59,465 nt of DNA from positions 1 to 59,465 of the forward strand of contig CAJQQR010000037.1 in the NCBI GenBank assembly GCA_905480545.1, given 5' to 3'. Position numbers and translations under genes: made by a program. Below are positions 36,570 through 46,184 of the stretch, in pieces (the stretch's first letter is position 1; each line of letters starts with the position of its first letter). This DNA comes from an uncultured Pirellulaceae bacterium (GTDB taxonomy: Bacteria; Planctomycetota; Planctomycetia; Pirellulales; Pirellulaceae). The notes under the pieces are model-generated. The model searched no databases. It was not told the origin of the DNA and saw only the letters and a program-made list of their open reading frames with translations.

Positions 36570-36757
36570 TCCGCTCTAGACGGGATAATCGGTTGCATTC
36601 CCGAAAACCGTCACAAACGAGGCGAAACCAACGCGAAATACGATCAAACGACTTTTTTGAATTGCTTGTAAAGCTGCCTGAACCAAATTATCATCAAAGA
36701 ATGTTTGTGCGGTTGTTTCTGCGCAAATCTAATGGTTGATCGCAACGACCACAGGAT

Positions 36758-36789
36758 GTCGCGACCACGAGATTTCGTATTGTCGCGAC
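36758..36789. repeat. Pair of 8-bp palindromes around a small hairpin
   Basis: GTCGCGAC occurs at 36758-36765 and 36782-36789, 24 bp apart centre to centre. Between them ACGA-GATT-TCGT can pair. The whole unit can fold as a hairpin or be bound as a pair of operators. It is about 95 nt upstream of the TPR-like gene. Confidence 0.6.
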
Positions 36790-36880
36790 GAATGATTGAA
36801 ATCACGGCAAAACATCGCGAAAGCGGCGGGCATCGTGGTTTTCAATTGATAATTAAACTTATGAAAAAGGAGCCAATTGA

Positions 36881-37822
36881 ATGGCCAGGAACGGGATCTT
36901 CTTCGGCATTGCATCAGCAATTGCAATTTTGAACTCAACGGTTTTAGCGACTTCGACGAATCGGCTTTCGGCGAACGATGAAATTGCGATTACAGAACTC
37001 TACGGACAGGCAGTTCACGCCTACTTCGACGGTGATTACGAAAATGCGAACAAGGGCTTAACCGATGCGATTGAGTTGGGGACCGATGATCCTCGTGTTT
37101 ATTACTTTCGTGGTCTCACAAAACGGATGTTGGGGCGAAATGACGAAGCAACAAAAGATTTCGAAGCGGGTGGAAAATTGGAAGCATTAGCTGCCGCGCA
37201 GTTCTATCCAATTGGTCGATCTCTGGAACGGGTTCAAGGTGAAGCCCGAATGGAAATTGAGAAGATCCGTAAGCAGGCGAAAATTGCGATTCGCTTGCGA
37301 GAGAAGAAAATCGAAGACGCTCGAATCGAATCATTTAAACGTAACGAGAAAGTCCGCCAGCCAGTCAAGACAACTCCGCTTCCAAAACCGAACTCCAATG
37401 CCGCGAGTCAGGACGATCCATTTGGAACAGGAAATGGTAACGAAGTCCTTCCAACGGCCAACAGTCAACCGATGCCCAACCCTGCTGTTGTACCCAAACC
37501 AACAACTCAGCCTGATCCATTCGGCACACCAGAGAAATCCACTGAACCTGCAAAAACAGACGGCGGAGCGGATCCGTTTGGGGCACCAGAGAAATCAACG
37601 GAGCCTGCAAAAACAGGCGGCGAAGCGGATCCATTCGGCACACCGGATAAAACAACCAAGCCAAAGAAAACAGACGAAGAAGCTAATCCGTTCTTTGAGC
37701 CAGACGAAAAGGCTGACGAAAAGGCTGACGAAAATGAATCGCAAGTTACGGATCCGTTTGCGGACCCCGAAAAAAAAGGGGACGACAAGAAAGAGTATAA
37801 CGAAGACCCGTTTGGAAATTAA
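36881..37822 (+). CDS. Exported TPR-like protein with DPFG-rich repeat tail
   Basis: Unrecognised 313-residue protein. A signal-like N-terminus (hydrophobic 5-22) is followed by TPR-like helices (about 38-105, segment YGQAVHAYFDGDYENANKGL). A charged helix (about 115-155) leads to a tail (about 165-313) of repeated DPFG blocks separated by Pro/Thr/Lys linkers (DPFGTPEKSTEPAKT) and acidic KADE repeats. Similar DPFG tails are seen in planctomycete exported proteins. AAGGAG 8 nt upstream supports the ATG. A terminator follows at 37861. Confidence 0.8.
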   Translation: MARNGIFFGIASAIAILNSTVLATSTNRLSANDEIAITELYGQAVHAYFDGDYENANKGLTDAIELGTDDPRVYYFRGLTKRMLGRNDEATKDFEAGGKLEALAAAQFYPIGRSLERVQGEARMEIEKIRKQAKIAIRLREKKIEDARIESFKRNEKVRQPVKTTPLPKPNSNAASQDDPFGTGNGNEVLPTANSQPMPNPAVVPKPTTQPDPFGTPEKSTEPAKTDGGADPFGAPEKSTEPAKTGGEADPFGTPDKTTKPKKTDEEANPFFEPDEKADEKADENESQVTDPFADPEKKGDDKKEYNEDPFGN

Positions 37823-37860
37823 TCGTTGCCTCAGATTTCAGATGACATGAGTTCACTAAA

Positions 37861-37893
37861 AACACCGTCCCATTCTGGCGGTGTTATTTTTTT
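37861..37893 (+). terminator. Intrinsic terminator after the TPR-like gene
   Basis: AACACCG (37861-37867) and CGGTGTT (37879-37885) form a seven-base-pair stem, followed by seven T (37887-37893). It lies 39 nt after the stop. Confidence 0.88.
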
Positions 37894-37982
37894 CCCCTCG
37901 GTCAAGAGCCTCGTTTCTCCCAGCGTCGCTTGAACTCTTACAAGAGTTTCGCCTCCCGATTCCTCCCTAAGCTATCATCCCT

Positions 37983-40325
37983 ATGAAATACCTCCTAACT
38001 GTCCTTGCCATCGCCCTACCCTGCCAAGCGATATTTGGGCAAGCCATGGTGAACGAAATTTCACTGCGTGGTATCCAAATTGGCGTCGCGACCCAACTAA
38101 CGCTTAAAGGAAGCGGAATAAAAAAGGGAAGCCGAGTATTCCTTCCTTTTAAATTTCAGCAGAAAACAACCGAAGAAAACGGAAGCACTCTATTAAGTGT
38201 TTCTTTAACGGCCGACCAAACCGTATCGCCCGGCGTCTATTCGCTTCGAATTGTCAACGAAGATGGAATCTCAAATCCGATTCAAATCGGGGTCGACCGC
38301 TTACCTCACAAGCCGTTCGAAACAACGAAACAAGAATTACCGGTGGCTCTGACGGGGAAAATTGCAGGAGCGAAATTCGCCAAAACCAGTTTCTCGGCGA
38401 AGAAGGATCAGATTGTCATACTGGAATGTGAAGCAAATCGCTTTGGTTCCAAGTTACGACCCGTTGTTCGTGTTTACGATTCCCGTGGAAAACAGGTTGC
38501 GTTCAGCCAACCGATGAGGTCCCTTGGAGGTGATGCAAGATGCAAGCTGCTAACTCCCGAAGACGGTGAATATTTCGTTGAGGTGCACGACTTTTCGTTT
38601 CGCGGCGCATCACCCGGTTTCTTTCAATTGAAGATTGGCGAATTTAATTTTGCTGACATCTGTTTACCAATCGGCGCAAAAAAAGACTCCAAGTCGGTGC
38701 TGCGAATGATCAAGCATGAGCTTCAATCGGAATTCCTCGCTGAACAGTCGACAAATCAAATCGGATGGAATTCGGCAGCGGTGGGAAACCTTCCAATGTA
38801 TTCTGGAGTTCGCCCCGTCTTTTTGACATCCGATTTAGAAGAGTTTGTCGAGACAAAGCAGGCCGATGAGCCATTACTCGCTGGCGACATCCCGCTTGCC
38901 ATCAATGGTCGAATCGAAAAGGCTCGTGAAATCGACCGATACATTGTCAATGTGACACCCAATTCGAAATTACGATTCGACTTGATGGGGCGCCGTATTA
39001 ATTCGCCGATCGATGCTCGAATCACTCTGAAAAATGAGGCTGGAAACGTCCTCGCTGCCAACGACGACAGGTCAGGTCAACCTGATGCATTGCTCGATTA
39101 CACCGTGCCTGGCAACTTAAAAAAACTCCTTGTCGAAGTCAGTGACATCACAGCGCAGGGTAGCCAGTCAAATGTTTACCGACTTTCCATTGCTGATCAA
39201 TCGACTCCGGGTGTCACCGCCACGATTCCAGCTTCCAGCTTTAACATCGCTAAAAATTCAAACATGCTCATCCCCGTTTCGGTGACTCGCCAGAATTATT
39301 CAGGCGAAGTTCAAATCAACCTGCACACGCAAACTGCCGACAGTCTCGCCGTTTCAGGAAACCGAATCGCTTCTGATTCAGATGTTGGCTTGCTGACGGT
39401 GACTAACAATAGTGACTCACCGCAAGTTTTCACCCTAACGACAGTGATCAAGGCGGACGGTAAAAAAGTGATAAATGACATTGTGGCTGAAGTCCGATCA
39501 CCAGAAACATCAATGGCAAAGGGCTTTAGTGTTCTTCGGAAGCAACTTGTCGCTGCCCCGATTCAATCCAAGCAGTTTGACATACAGTGGGTAACGCCAG
39601 TGGGTTCACTTGGTCTTTTGAATGGTGGACAACTCAAAACGAACGTTATCCTGAAAAAATCCGCAAATTTAAAAGGTATCGTCCGACTCCGCATGATTAC
39701 CAATCAGCGCATCCCGAAAAAACGAATCCGCAAAGACAACAAGGACACATTTGTAGATGATCTTGAACGAGTGTTGCGTGCTGACAACGTCGAGCTAACT
39801 GAATCACAAAACCAGGGCGAGGTTATCGTCAATGTCCCCGCAGATCTTTCGAACACCGTTTTTGATGCCGTTCTTGTCGCCGAATTACTTTCCGCTGACA
39901 AAAAATCTGTCATCTTATCAGCATCAACAAAAACTCAGGCGCTAAGATCAAGAGTCGCTTTGGAAGCCAAGTTAACCAATGGCAAGAGTATTGTATTGCC
40001 GAAGTCTGGTTCGGCAGAGCTGAATGTTGCCGGAACTATAATTCGTAACGGTATCAATGCGGTGGTGCGAGTTTCGATTGACGGCTTGCCTAAAGGAATC
40101 ACCGTTGCACCGTTCAATCTGCCGGCAGACCAATCTGAATTCAAGACGACGTTCTCGATTCCCGTGAACGCAGAACTACTGAAACTGACGAAGCTTTCAC
40201 TCAACTTTACGGCGATTGATAGCGACAATCCGAAATGGACGATCGCGAGAACCAAACCGCTGACCGTGAAAGTCAAATTGGCTCCAACGCCCAAAAACCA
40301 AACACCTGACGCGGCAAAGAAATAA
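37983..40325 (+). CDS. Large exported protein with PPC-like domains
   Basis: Protein of 780 residues with a signal peptide (about 1-19, cleaved near FGQA). An N-terminal Ig-like domain (about 22-105) is followed by two domains resembling bacterial pre-peptidase C-terminal (PPC) beta sandwiches, about 120-218 (segments EYFVEVHDFSFRG, SPGFFQLKIG) and about 305-405 (AREIDRYIVNV, DARITLKNEAG). Further beta-rich, Ig-like regions make up the rest. No protease domain is visible. Such proteins are numerous in planctomycetes and are presumed to bind at the cell surface; the function is unknown. It is preceded by a terminator, so it has its own promoter. Confidence 0.85.
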   Translation: MKYLLTVLAIALPCQAIFGQAMVNEISLRGIQIGVATQLTLKGSGIKKGSRVFLPFKFQQKTTEENGSTLLSVSLTADQTVSPGVYSLRIVNEDGISNPIQIGVDRLPHKPFETTKQELPVALTGKIAGAKFAKTSFSAKKDQIVILECEANRFGSKLRPVVRVYDSRGKQVAFSQPMRSLGGDARCKLLTPEDGEYFVEVHDFSFRGASPGFFQLKIGEFNFADICLPIGAKKDSKSVLRMIKHELQSEFLAEQSTNQIGWNSAAVGNLPMYSGVRPVFLTSDLEEFVETKQADEPLLAGDIPLAINGRIEKAREIDRYIVNVTPNSKLRFDLMGRRINSPIDARITLKNEAGNVLAANDDRSGQPDALLDYTVPGNLKKLLVEVSDITAQGSQSNVYRLSIADQSTPGVTATIPASSFNIAKNSNMLIPVSVTRQNYSGEVQINLHTQTADSLAVSGNRIASDSDVGLLTVTNNSDSPQVFTLTTVIKADGKKVINDIVAEVRSPETSMAKGFSVLRKQLVAAPIQSKQFDIQWVTPVGSLGLLNGGQLKTNVILKKSANLKGIVRLRMITNQRIPKKRIRKDNKDTFVDDLERVLRADNVELTESQNQGEVIVNVPADLSNTVFDAVLVAELLSADKKSVILSASTKTQALRSRVALEAKLTNGKSIVLPKSGSAELNVAGTIIRNGINAVVRVSIDGLPKGITVAPFNLPADQSEFKTTFSIPVNAELLKLTKLSLNFTAIDSDNPKWTIARTKPLTVKVKLAPTPKNQTPDAAKK

Positions 40326-40398
40326 AGCCGAGTGGGTACCTTTCGCACAAACGATCAGCCACCTTCCCAAAAGTTTTTTCAAATCGGAGCTCGGTTGC

Positions 40399-40962
40399 CT
40401 ACGTCAATCGAATTGTGGAGAGCGGCACATAGACGGGTCCGTTTTTCTCCGCGACGCTGCTAAAAACAATGACCTCCTCGACGTTAAATTCTTCGAATTC
40501 TAAACGCTCGAATGCCGTTTTTAGCTCGTCCGTTTTTTCGGGTGAAATCGGGCCCTGTTTTGCTCGCGCAATGGTCACATGGGGTGTGTAGCGTTGCTCT
40601 TGCAAAAACCCCATGTCCTCAATCACCGATCGAAAACTGCTGTTCAGCTCGGTCAACGTGCTTGCGCCTTTGTCGACTCCGATCCAATAGACTCTTGGTT
40701 TCTCCAAATTCGGAAATCCGCCAATTCCAGACAATTGAACTGGGAAATCAAGAAATTCTTCCGACGCATCGGCGATTCTCTTGCAAAGCGTTGGAACCTC
40801 GACGTCGTCTACATTTCCTACAAAATTCAACGTGACGTGAAGCCCATCGGTTTCAATCAGGTTAAGATTTCGGACACTCGAAAATCGATTCAACACATTT
40901 CGAATTTTTCGCTTTTGCTGATTCGGGAGCTTGATCGCAACAAATGATTTGATTTTTGCCAT
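40399..40962 (-). CDS. thpR: RNA 2',3'-cyclic phosphodiesterase (2'-5' RNA ligase family)
   Basis: Cytosolic protein of 187 residues in the two-histidine 2H phosphoesterase family (LigT/ThpR). Both HxT motifs are present: LHVTLNFVG near residue 40 and PHVTIARAK near residue 125, the two catalytic tetrapeptides. They hydrolyse or join 2',3'-cyclic phosphate ends of RNA. I chose ATG 40962 because residues before it in the open frame (to 40995) are not conserved. It stands alone on the minus strand, past the end of the PPC-protein gene. Confidence 0.9.
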   Translation of the reverse strand: MAKIKSFVAIKLPNQQKRKIRNVLNRFSSVRNLNLIETDGLHVTLNFVGNVDDVEVPTLCKRIADASEEFLDFPVQLSGIGGFPNLEKPRVYWIGVDKGASTLTELNSSFRSVIEDMGFLQEQRYTPHVTIARAKQGPISPEKTDELKTAFERLEFEEFNVEEVIVFSSVAEKNGPVYVPLSTIRLT

Positions 40963-41303
40963 ATTGAAGGGTTCTATCCATTTGGCGTCGCTCAAAAGCG
41001 ATCGAACGTGTTGGGATCAAATTCGAACCGAAGCCAAAATATCGTGCAGACGTAAAGACGCTATTCTACAACTTTGTGTCAAAACTCATATGGCGACCAA
41101 TGTCGAGCGGGTGAAACGAGCTACCAGGCTGCAAATGATGACCGTTGTTTAGCGTGCTTGCGTCTTTGCCTCTTGAACTATCACGCGGCACTCAGGAAAA
41201 GTTCAACGAAAAAAGCCACCCGCTAGGATGGCTTTTATATTTAAGTCAATGGAGAGTTGGGCGTCCCCAAGTATTAAATCCCGGTTGTCTCTGCAAGGAT
41301 CAC
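40963..41303. other. Gap between thpR and the lipoprotein gene
   Basis: No gene noticed apart from unconvincing short frames. It contains the terminator of the lipoprotein gene at 41209-41236 and must hold the thpR promoter. Confidence 0.4.
41209..41236 (-). terminator. Intrinsic terminator of the lipoprotein gene
   Basis: On the minus strand AAAGCCA (41235-41229) and TGGCTTT (41218-41212) pair around a ten-base loop and are followed by a T-tract. It is 68 nt past the stop codon. Confidence 0.82.
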
Positions 41304-42356
41304 TTACTGCCCTGGGGTGTAGAGGCCTGATTTCTCGGTAGGAATTTTTGAAGCAGTATTCGGATTGTATAAGTCCTGTGATTCGAATCCCGCTTGGGTT
41401 GCCGTACCACTTACACCTGTGCTGCCTGGCGAATAACCACCAGTCTTACTGAATACACTTTGTGGCAAACTGGGCGGGCGAGCGATAGGAGTCGACGGTG
41501 AAACCGCGGAGACTGGCGTGGTGGTCCCGCTGGAACTGAAGCCACCGTTGGAGGACATGGTTGGATTAGGCTTTGATGCGCCAAATGACGGTGTACCGGA
41601 TGGGCTTGTCGCCGCTGATGGAGTCGCCGACTGAGTTGCCCCAAATTTCGCATAAGGGGTCTTAGGGTACTCACTGGGGGAAGGTGAAGCTGCTGCTGGT
41701 GACGCACCACTCGATGGAGCAAAACCAGCTCGTCCAGCGTTTACTGCTGGAGACGGTGAAGGCGCGAATGAACTTGAACTAGGCTGATAGGCATTGCTAG
41801 ATTGAAATTGCGACGACGGAGTCGTTGTGTTCATTCTCGAAGGGTTTCCGTAAGCACTGGCCCCACCTGCACTTGGTGCAACCGGCGTCACGCCGCCACT
41901 CGTACCTGAAAAATTGTTTGACGTTGCTGATGCGGTTCGCACGGCCGGTTGTCCGGTACCAAATTGATTTTGGCTTGCGGTGGCAGTTGAAGCTGCTGGA
42001 TAGGGTGTGTTGTACGGCGTTCGAGTACCGCTGGCTGGCGTGTTGCTTGCAACGTTGGCATTTTGGCCAAACTTATCCTGAGAGGAATCGTTTTGGCGAT
42101 TACCCGTGTTGGCAAACGGATAACTGCTCGGTTGATTCTGAGCGATGCTATTGGGACCGTATGCCCCGGTCGGCGTTCCCGTCGCAGCAGGAGAAGTTAA
42201 GTTTGTCGCAAACTGATCTTTTGGTGCACTCTTTTTCCAAAATGCCAGTGAGTTACCAACATTGGTCATTGTGGTTTGCATGCTTGCACATCCCGTAAAC
42301 ACAATGGTTAAACATGCTAGAACAGCAACGACGCCTTGATTCCACCGATTTCGCAT
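41304..42356 (-). CDS. Low-complexity Ser/Pro/Thr/Ala-rich lipoprotein
   Basis: Protein of 350 residues. The N-terminus has a basic start, a hydrophobic core and the lipobox VFTGC near residue 23, so it is a predicted lipoprotein. The rest is low complexity, rich in Ser, Pro, Ala, Thr, Gly and Gln, with recurrent SPS, TPS and GTPS-like pieces and no globular domain visible. I chose ATG 42356 over an upstream TTG at 42368. It is not a recognised family. It could be a cell-wall spacer or surface coat component (inference). Confidence 0.75.
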   Translation of the reverse strand: MRNRWNQGVVAVLACLTIVFTGCASMQTTMTNVGNSLAFWKKSAPKDQFATNLTSPAATGTPTGAYGPNSIAQNQPSSYPFANTGNRQNDSSQDKFGQNANVASNTPASGTRTPYNTPYPAASTATASQNQFGTGQPAVRTASATSNNFSGTSGGVTPVAPSAGGASAYGNPSRMNTTTPSSQFQSSNAYQPSSSSFAPSPSPAVNAGRAGFAPSSGASPAAASPSPSEYPKTPYAKFGATQSATPSAATSPSGTPSFGASKPNPTMSSNGGFSSSGTTTPVSAVSPSTPIARPPSLPQSVFSKTGGYSPGSTGVSGTATQAGFESQDLYNPNTASKIPTEKSGLYTPGQ

Positions 42357-42368
42357 AATGTCGCTCAA

Positions 42369-42724
42369 TTAATTCAATCATTGATTTCGCTAAACGTTCC
42401 GTCGTTTAGCTGACACCCACATTGGGGTAGTTCCGATTTATTCATTTCATCGGATATAGCTCACACGAAATCTACAGTTTTCCAAGAGATTCGCTAAACT
42501 TTGGTGGGATCGTAGAAATGATGTCGGCAAACGTCAAGTGAAATAAATTTTTTCTTAAAGATTGCTCCGATGACTTTTCGCTAAAAATAGAATGGTGGAA
42601 GCGATCAAAATCTTGCAAGGCTTCTTACAATCGGCCAAGTGCCCCGCTTTGGCCAATAATGATTCGCCAACCTGGAACCCGGATCGGCAAACGAATCCTG
42701 AGCGAATTAAAAGACGAAGCGCAT
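42369..42724. other. Gap upstream of the lipoprotein gene
   Basis: I see no gene or repeat here. It is AT-rich and should contain the lipoprotein gene's promoter. Confidence 0.3.
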
Positions 42725-42756
42725 AAAAAAACGGAGCAGATCAGCTCCGTTTATTT
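42725..42756 (-). terminator. Intrinsic terminator of the superoxide dismutase gene
   Basis: AACGGAGC (42730-42737) and GCTCCGTT (42744-42751) form an eight-base-pair stem with the loop AGATCA, flanked by A/T tracts on both sides. It lies 26 nt past the minus-strand sod stop. Confidence 0.9.
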
Positions 42757-42781
42757 TTTATTTCAAAACCACATCCAAAGC

Positions 42782-43387
42782 TTACTTGTTGGCAGCGTAA
42801 CGCTCTGAAACAGCAGCCCAGTCGATGATGTTGAAGAACGCCTCAACGTAGTCCGGGCGACGGTTTTGATAGTTCAGATAGTAAGCATGCTCCCAAACAT
42901 CCAAACCCAGGATAGGCGTCTTGCCCTCCATCACAGGGGTATCTTGATTCGGCGTGCTAGTGATGGTCAAGTTCCCACCTTCGGAAACTAACCAAGCCCA
43001 ACCGCTGCCGAATCGCGTTGCAGCAGCATCGGAAAACTTCTTCTTGAATTCGTCAAAGCTCCCAAATGCCGAGCTGATCGCCGCAGAAAGTTCACCGGTT
43101 GGCTCACCGCCGCCCGTTGCGCTTAAGCTGTTCCAAAAAAGCGAATGATTGGCATGCCCACCACCATTGTTTTGCACTGCACCGCGAATTCCATCTGGTA
43201 AGGCTCCCAAATTGGAAAGCAACTCGTCGATAGACTTCGATTCGAACTCGGTTCCTTCCACAGCGGCGTTCAGCTTCGCAACATAAGCAGCGTGATGCTT
43301 TCCATGATGGATTTCCATTGTTTTCGCATCAATGTGCGGCTCCAACGCGTCGGTTGGATAAGGCAGATCAGGAAGTGTAAAGGCCAT
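42782..43387 (-). CDS. sodA: Superoxide dismutase, Mn/Fe family
   Basis: Enzyme of 201 residues that disproportionates superoxide. The metal ligands are visible: the histidine of [13 protein letters not shown] near residue 27, the one in [13 protein letters not shown] near residue 77, and the Asp/His pair of DVWEHAYYL near residue 165. NGGGHANHS together with PNQD (the Gln in the second shell) favours the manganese type, hence the symbol sodA, but iron or cambialistic use is possible. There is no signal peptide. A candidate ribosome-binding site (AAAGGATC) precedes the ATG, and a strong terminator follows. Confidence 0.95.
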   Translation of the reverse strand: MAFTLPDLPYPTDALEPHIDAKTMEIHHGKHHAAYVAKLNAAVEGTEFESKSIDELLSNLGALPDGIRGAVQNNGGGHANHSLFWNSLSATGGGEPTGELSAAISSAFGSFDEFKKKFSDAAATRFGSGWAWLVSEGGNLTITSTPNQDTPVMEGKTPILGLDVWEHAYYLNYQNRRPDYVEAFFNIIDWAAVSERYAANK

Positions 43388-43934
43388 GTTGATCCTTTTC
43401 TATGAATGTATTGGGTTTCATTAAATGATTCAGGGCATCCAAGCAAAAAGACATGGGGCGGTCCCAATTCCTGGGCGCATCCTCCATTTTTTTAAATGGT
43501 TCCTGCCATGCCGAGGCAAAAATGCCAAGCTTAATCATCGCAATTCAAATCTCAACTTAACAACTGAATCGCGAATATTTTTTCCTTCTGCTTGAATTTC
43601 AATTCATGCAGCAATTGTCACCAATCAGTTTTGAAGGATAACGATTTTGTCCCTTGCTCGCAATCGGTCGGAGTCATTGCACGGCTATCACGGGGCGAAA
43701 CGCAGATCGGGCATGGAAATTAATGACTGAAAGGGGCTCAAATAGTCTGCAAAGATGTGTGGCAAAGACAATGTCCCATTCACCAACACTCGGAATTCAA
43801 CGTGCAGGCTTTCCGCGATCTGAAAGCCTCGTTGTAGAGAGATTCGATTCTCGAAACGCAAGAGATGGTTGCCAGCGACGATCAGCTAAATTTTTCCTGT
43901 TTGTCCCCAGAATCATGTCACTCGACGCCCGCCA
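43388..43934. other. Gap between sodA and the GGDEF gene
   Basis: About 550 nt with no convincing gene. A plus-strand open frame from 43654 extends into the 3' end of the GGDEF gene and is not coding by composition. I looked for a tRNA near 43840 (GAGATTCGAT-like sequence) but found no acceptor or anticodon arms. Confidence 0.35.
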
Positions 43935-46184
43935 TCAACGCCCTGACTCGGTCGCGGCACGCAAAAGTTGGCCAGATTTGCCTCGATTCTCGTCTTCTTC
44001 AGCTGCCATCAGATAGGACTTCAGGCTGTTTAAGACGAGATTTGCACGTTCGCTCAGATCGGCTTTCCGACGATCCCGACCACGGATGGGAGCCAAAACA
44101 GCATGGACTCGTGTTTTGGTCGATCGTTTCCTTGGATCGTCTTCATTGAATGACTCGAATTTCAAAAGCACACTAAACGGAATTGGACGATCGTTCGCGC
44201 GATTGCCGAAATCCGGATGAGCTCCACTTACTTTGATCGAAATATCATTGCCTTCAACCTCGACGATTTGTGCGTCTTGATCGGTAACAAAGCCTCGGAG
44301 TTTTTGGATCGCCAATTCCATCGGAACTTGACTCACGAGCGTTGCCGTCTTGACTGGTTCCTCCGGTTCCGAGGTTTTCTTCTTGAACCAGTCAAAAATG
44401 CTCGATGATTTCTTTACTTCTTCCGCTTGGGTAGCAACCATCCCAGCGCCCAACTGCAGGACACGGTTACGGCCATTTTCTTTTGCCATCATAAGCGCCC
44501 GGTCTGCTCGTCGAAGCATCAACTCCGGGGTGTCTCCTTTTTGGACTTCAGTCACTCCAAAACTCGCCGTCAAGCACTTATTGCCAAGAACTTCAATCGG
44601 CGTACTTTGTAGAACGTGACGAATTTCTTCGGCTCGCTCGGTTCCCGTCTTGTTATCACAACCGGCACACAGCAAAACAAATTCTTCACCGCCGTACCGA
44701 GCGACCAGATCGCCAACGCGATGAAACCGTTTCAATAGTGCCGCGAAAACTATCAACGCTTCATCGCCCGCTTGGTGCCCAAAATCGTCATTGATTTTTT
44801 TGAAAAAGTCGATGTCGCAAATGATCAAGCTGCACGGCGTTTTCTCTCGCAAATGCTGTTCGACAAATTCCGCGTGAACACGATCAAATTCGGCGCGGTT
44901 CGCGACTTTTGTAAGATTATCCTGAGAAGCGCGACTGTACAGCGTTTCGACACGTTCTTCCAATGAACAAGTGTTTGATGAATCATGAAATACAATGGTC
45001 GCTCCTAGCGACTCGCCACTGTGTCCGATAACTGGCGAAATTTGAACGTCAACAATCTGTCGATTTTCAGTGCGACCACGAACGCTGAATCGCGCGAACG
45101 AAGTTTGGCTAATGCCCATTGTTTTTTGCACTGGGCATTCGCTATCTGGAATTTCCAATGTACTGGTCTCATCCTGAAGATCGACAATCGTAGGGCAAAA
45201 CCGCCGATGCATCACCGACGCAGCACTTAAACCAGTAATTCGCTCGGCTGCCGGGTTCCAGAACAAAATCTTGCTTTGTCGGTCTACAAAGATCACGGCG
45301 TCCAGCATTTGTCCAAACAGTGTTTCCTTAAACAAACCCACCGGATCAGACTGCTCCGGATGAGGATGCGAATTCGAAAGGTTTGACGCGATCGACCATA
45401 ACGCCGAGGCTTCTCCAGCATCGGCGTCCGACCATTGACTACAGCATTTTAGCTGAAGATCAAACCAGCCGCTGGCGACAACCTCCGCAAAAGAGCCAAT
45501 CAACTCCCGGTCAAACTGCGTTCCGGCATTATCAAATAACTCTGCAACAGCTCGGTCCAACGACATGGCTTTTCGATAAACTTGATCACAAGTCATCGAA
45601 TCGAACGCATCCACGATCGATAACATCCGTGCACCTACCGGCAGATTTTCGCCAGCCAAATCGGTCTTGTTTCGCGAACCGTCGTACCATGTCGAGGAAT
45701 AATGCACAAAGTCGATAACGTCTTTGGATGCGCAAAACGTTCGCAAAACCTCCAGCCCCCGATTCCGCTTAAAATCAACAATTTGTTTTTCATCTACGTT
45801 CAGAAACGTTGGCTTCGTCAAAATTTCGTCCGGCACACCGATCTTTCCAAGATCATGCAAGAGCGCCGCAATTTCCAAGTCGTTTTTTTGAAAATTGGGT
45901 TTAAGTTGATCAAACCAAATCGAACACCCAAGCGCAACTCGAAGGCAATGAAGTGCAGTCGGCGAATGCTTCATCCGAATCGACTCGAACAACCCTGACG
46001 CGATACCCAGTTTTGCATTAACGATTTCCGACGCGACTGCATCATTCAGTTCAAATACCGCATTATCACTTGCCTGCAATTCATTGACCAATTCGGCAAG
46101 CGATGACACCTTGTCCACGGCAGAATCTGCGTTTTCTCGAGTCTGAGAAAGCGGCGTTTCGGAGGCATTTACAATTGAATTCAT
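43935..46184 (-). CDS. HD-GYP-like, PAS and GGDEF domain signalling protein
   Basis: Cytosolic protein of 749 residues. An N-terminal HD-GYP-like domain (about 75-240) has HDLGKIGVPDEIL, while the GYP part is degenerate (YDGSRN and then LPVGARMLSIVDAFDSM). A PAS domain (about 285-400, DAVIFVDRQSKILFWNPAAERITG) follows, then a GGDEF domain (about 425-580) with an intact active site, RYGGEEF, and CDIDFFKKINDDFGH. A C-terminal region of about 165 residues is unrecognised, basic near its end. The protein should make c-di-GMP and may also bind or cleave it with the HD-GYP part, though the degenerate motif makes phosphodiesterase activity doubtful. Confidence 0.92.
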   Translation of the reverse strand: MNSIVNASETPLSQTRENADSAVDKVSSLAELVNELQASDNAVFELNDAVASEIVNAKLGIASGLFESIRMKHSPTALHCLRVALGCSIWFDQLKPNFQKNDLEIAALLHDLGKIGVPDEILTKPTFLNVDEKQIVDFKRNRGLEVLRTFCASKDVIDFVHYSSTWYDGSRNKTDLAGENLPVGARMLSIVDAFDSMTCDQVYRKAMSLDRAVAELFDNAGTQFDRELIGSFAEVVASGWFDLQLKCCSQWSDADAGEASALWSIASNLSNSHPHPEQSDPVGLFKETLFGQMLDAVIFVDRQSKILFWNPAAERITGLSAASVMHRRFCPTIVDLQDETSTLEIPDSECPVQKTMGISQTSFARFSVRGRTENRQIVDVQISPVIGHSGESLGATIVFHDSSNTCSLEERVETLYSRASQDNLTKVANRAEFDRVHAEFVEQHLREKTPCSLIICDIDFFKKINDDFGHQAGDEALIVFAALLKRFHRVGDLVARYGGEEFVLLCAGCDNKTGTERAEEIRHVLQSTPIEVLGNKCLTASFGVTEVQKGDTPELMLRRADRALMMAKENGRNRVLQLGAGMVATQAEEVKKSSSIFDWFKKKTSEPEEPVKTATLVSQVPMELAIQKLRGFVTDQDAQIVEVEGNDISIKVSGAHPDFGNRANDRPIPFSVLLKFESFNEDDPRKRSTKTRVHAVLAPIRGRDRRKADLSERANLVLNSLKSYLMAAEEDENRGKSGQLLRAATESGR

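Larger units (their letters stand above)
35883..36880. other. About 1-kb region with GC-rich patch and paired palindromes
   Basis: No firmly supported gene. A GC-rich patch (about 36095-36265) contrasts with the AT-rich surroundings and holds a 61-codon minus-strand frame (36084-36269). The next minus-strand frame upstream, 36273-36569, has hydrophobic stretches. Two identical 8-bp palindromes, GTCGCGAC, flank a small hairpin at 36758-36789 (separate entries). Confidence 0.35.

Noticed and set aside
36295..36671. Plus-strand frames in the gap upstream of the TPR gene
   Set aside because: No ribosome-binding site, no family match, and composition typical of non-coding DNA.
43820..43860. tRNA-like T-arm sequence GAGATTCGAT
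   Set aside because: No acceptor stem, D-arm or anticodon arm can be placed around it.
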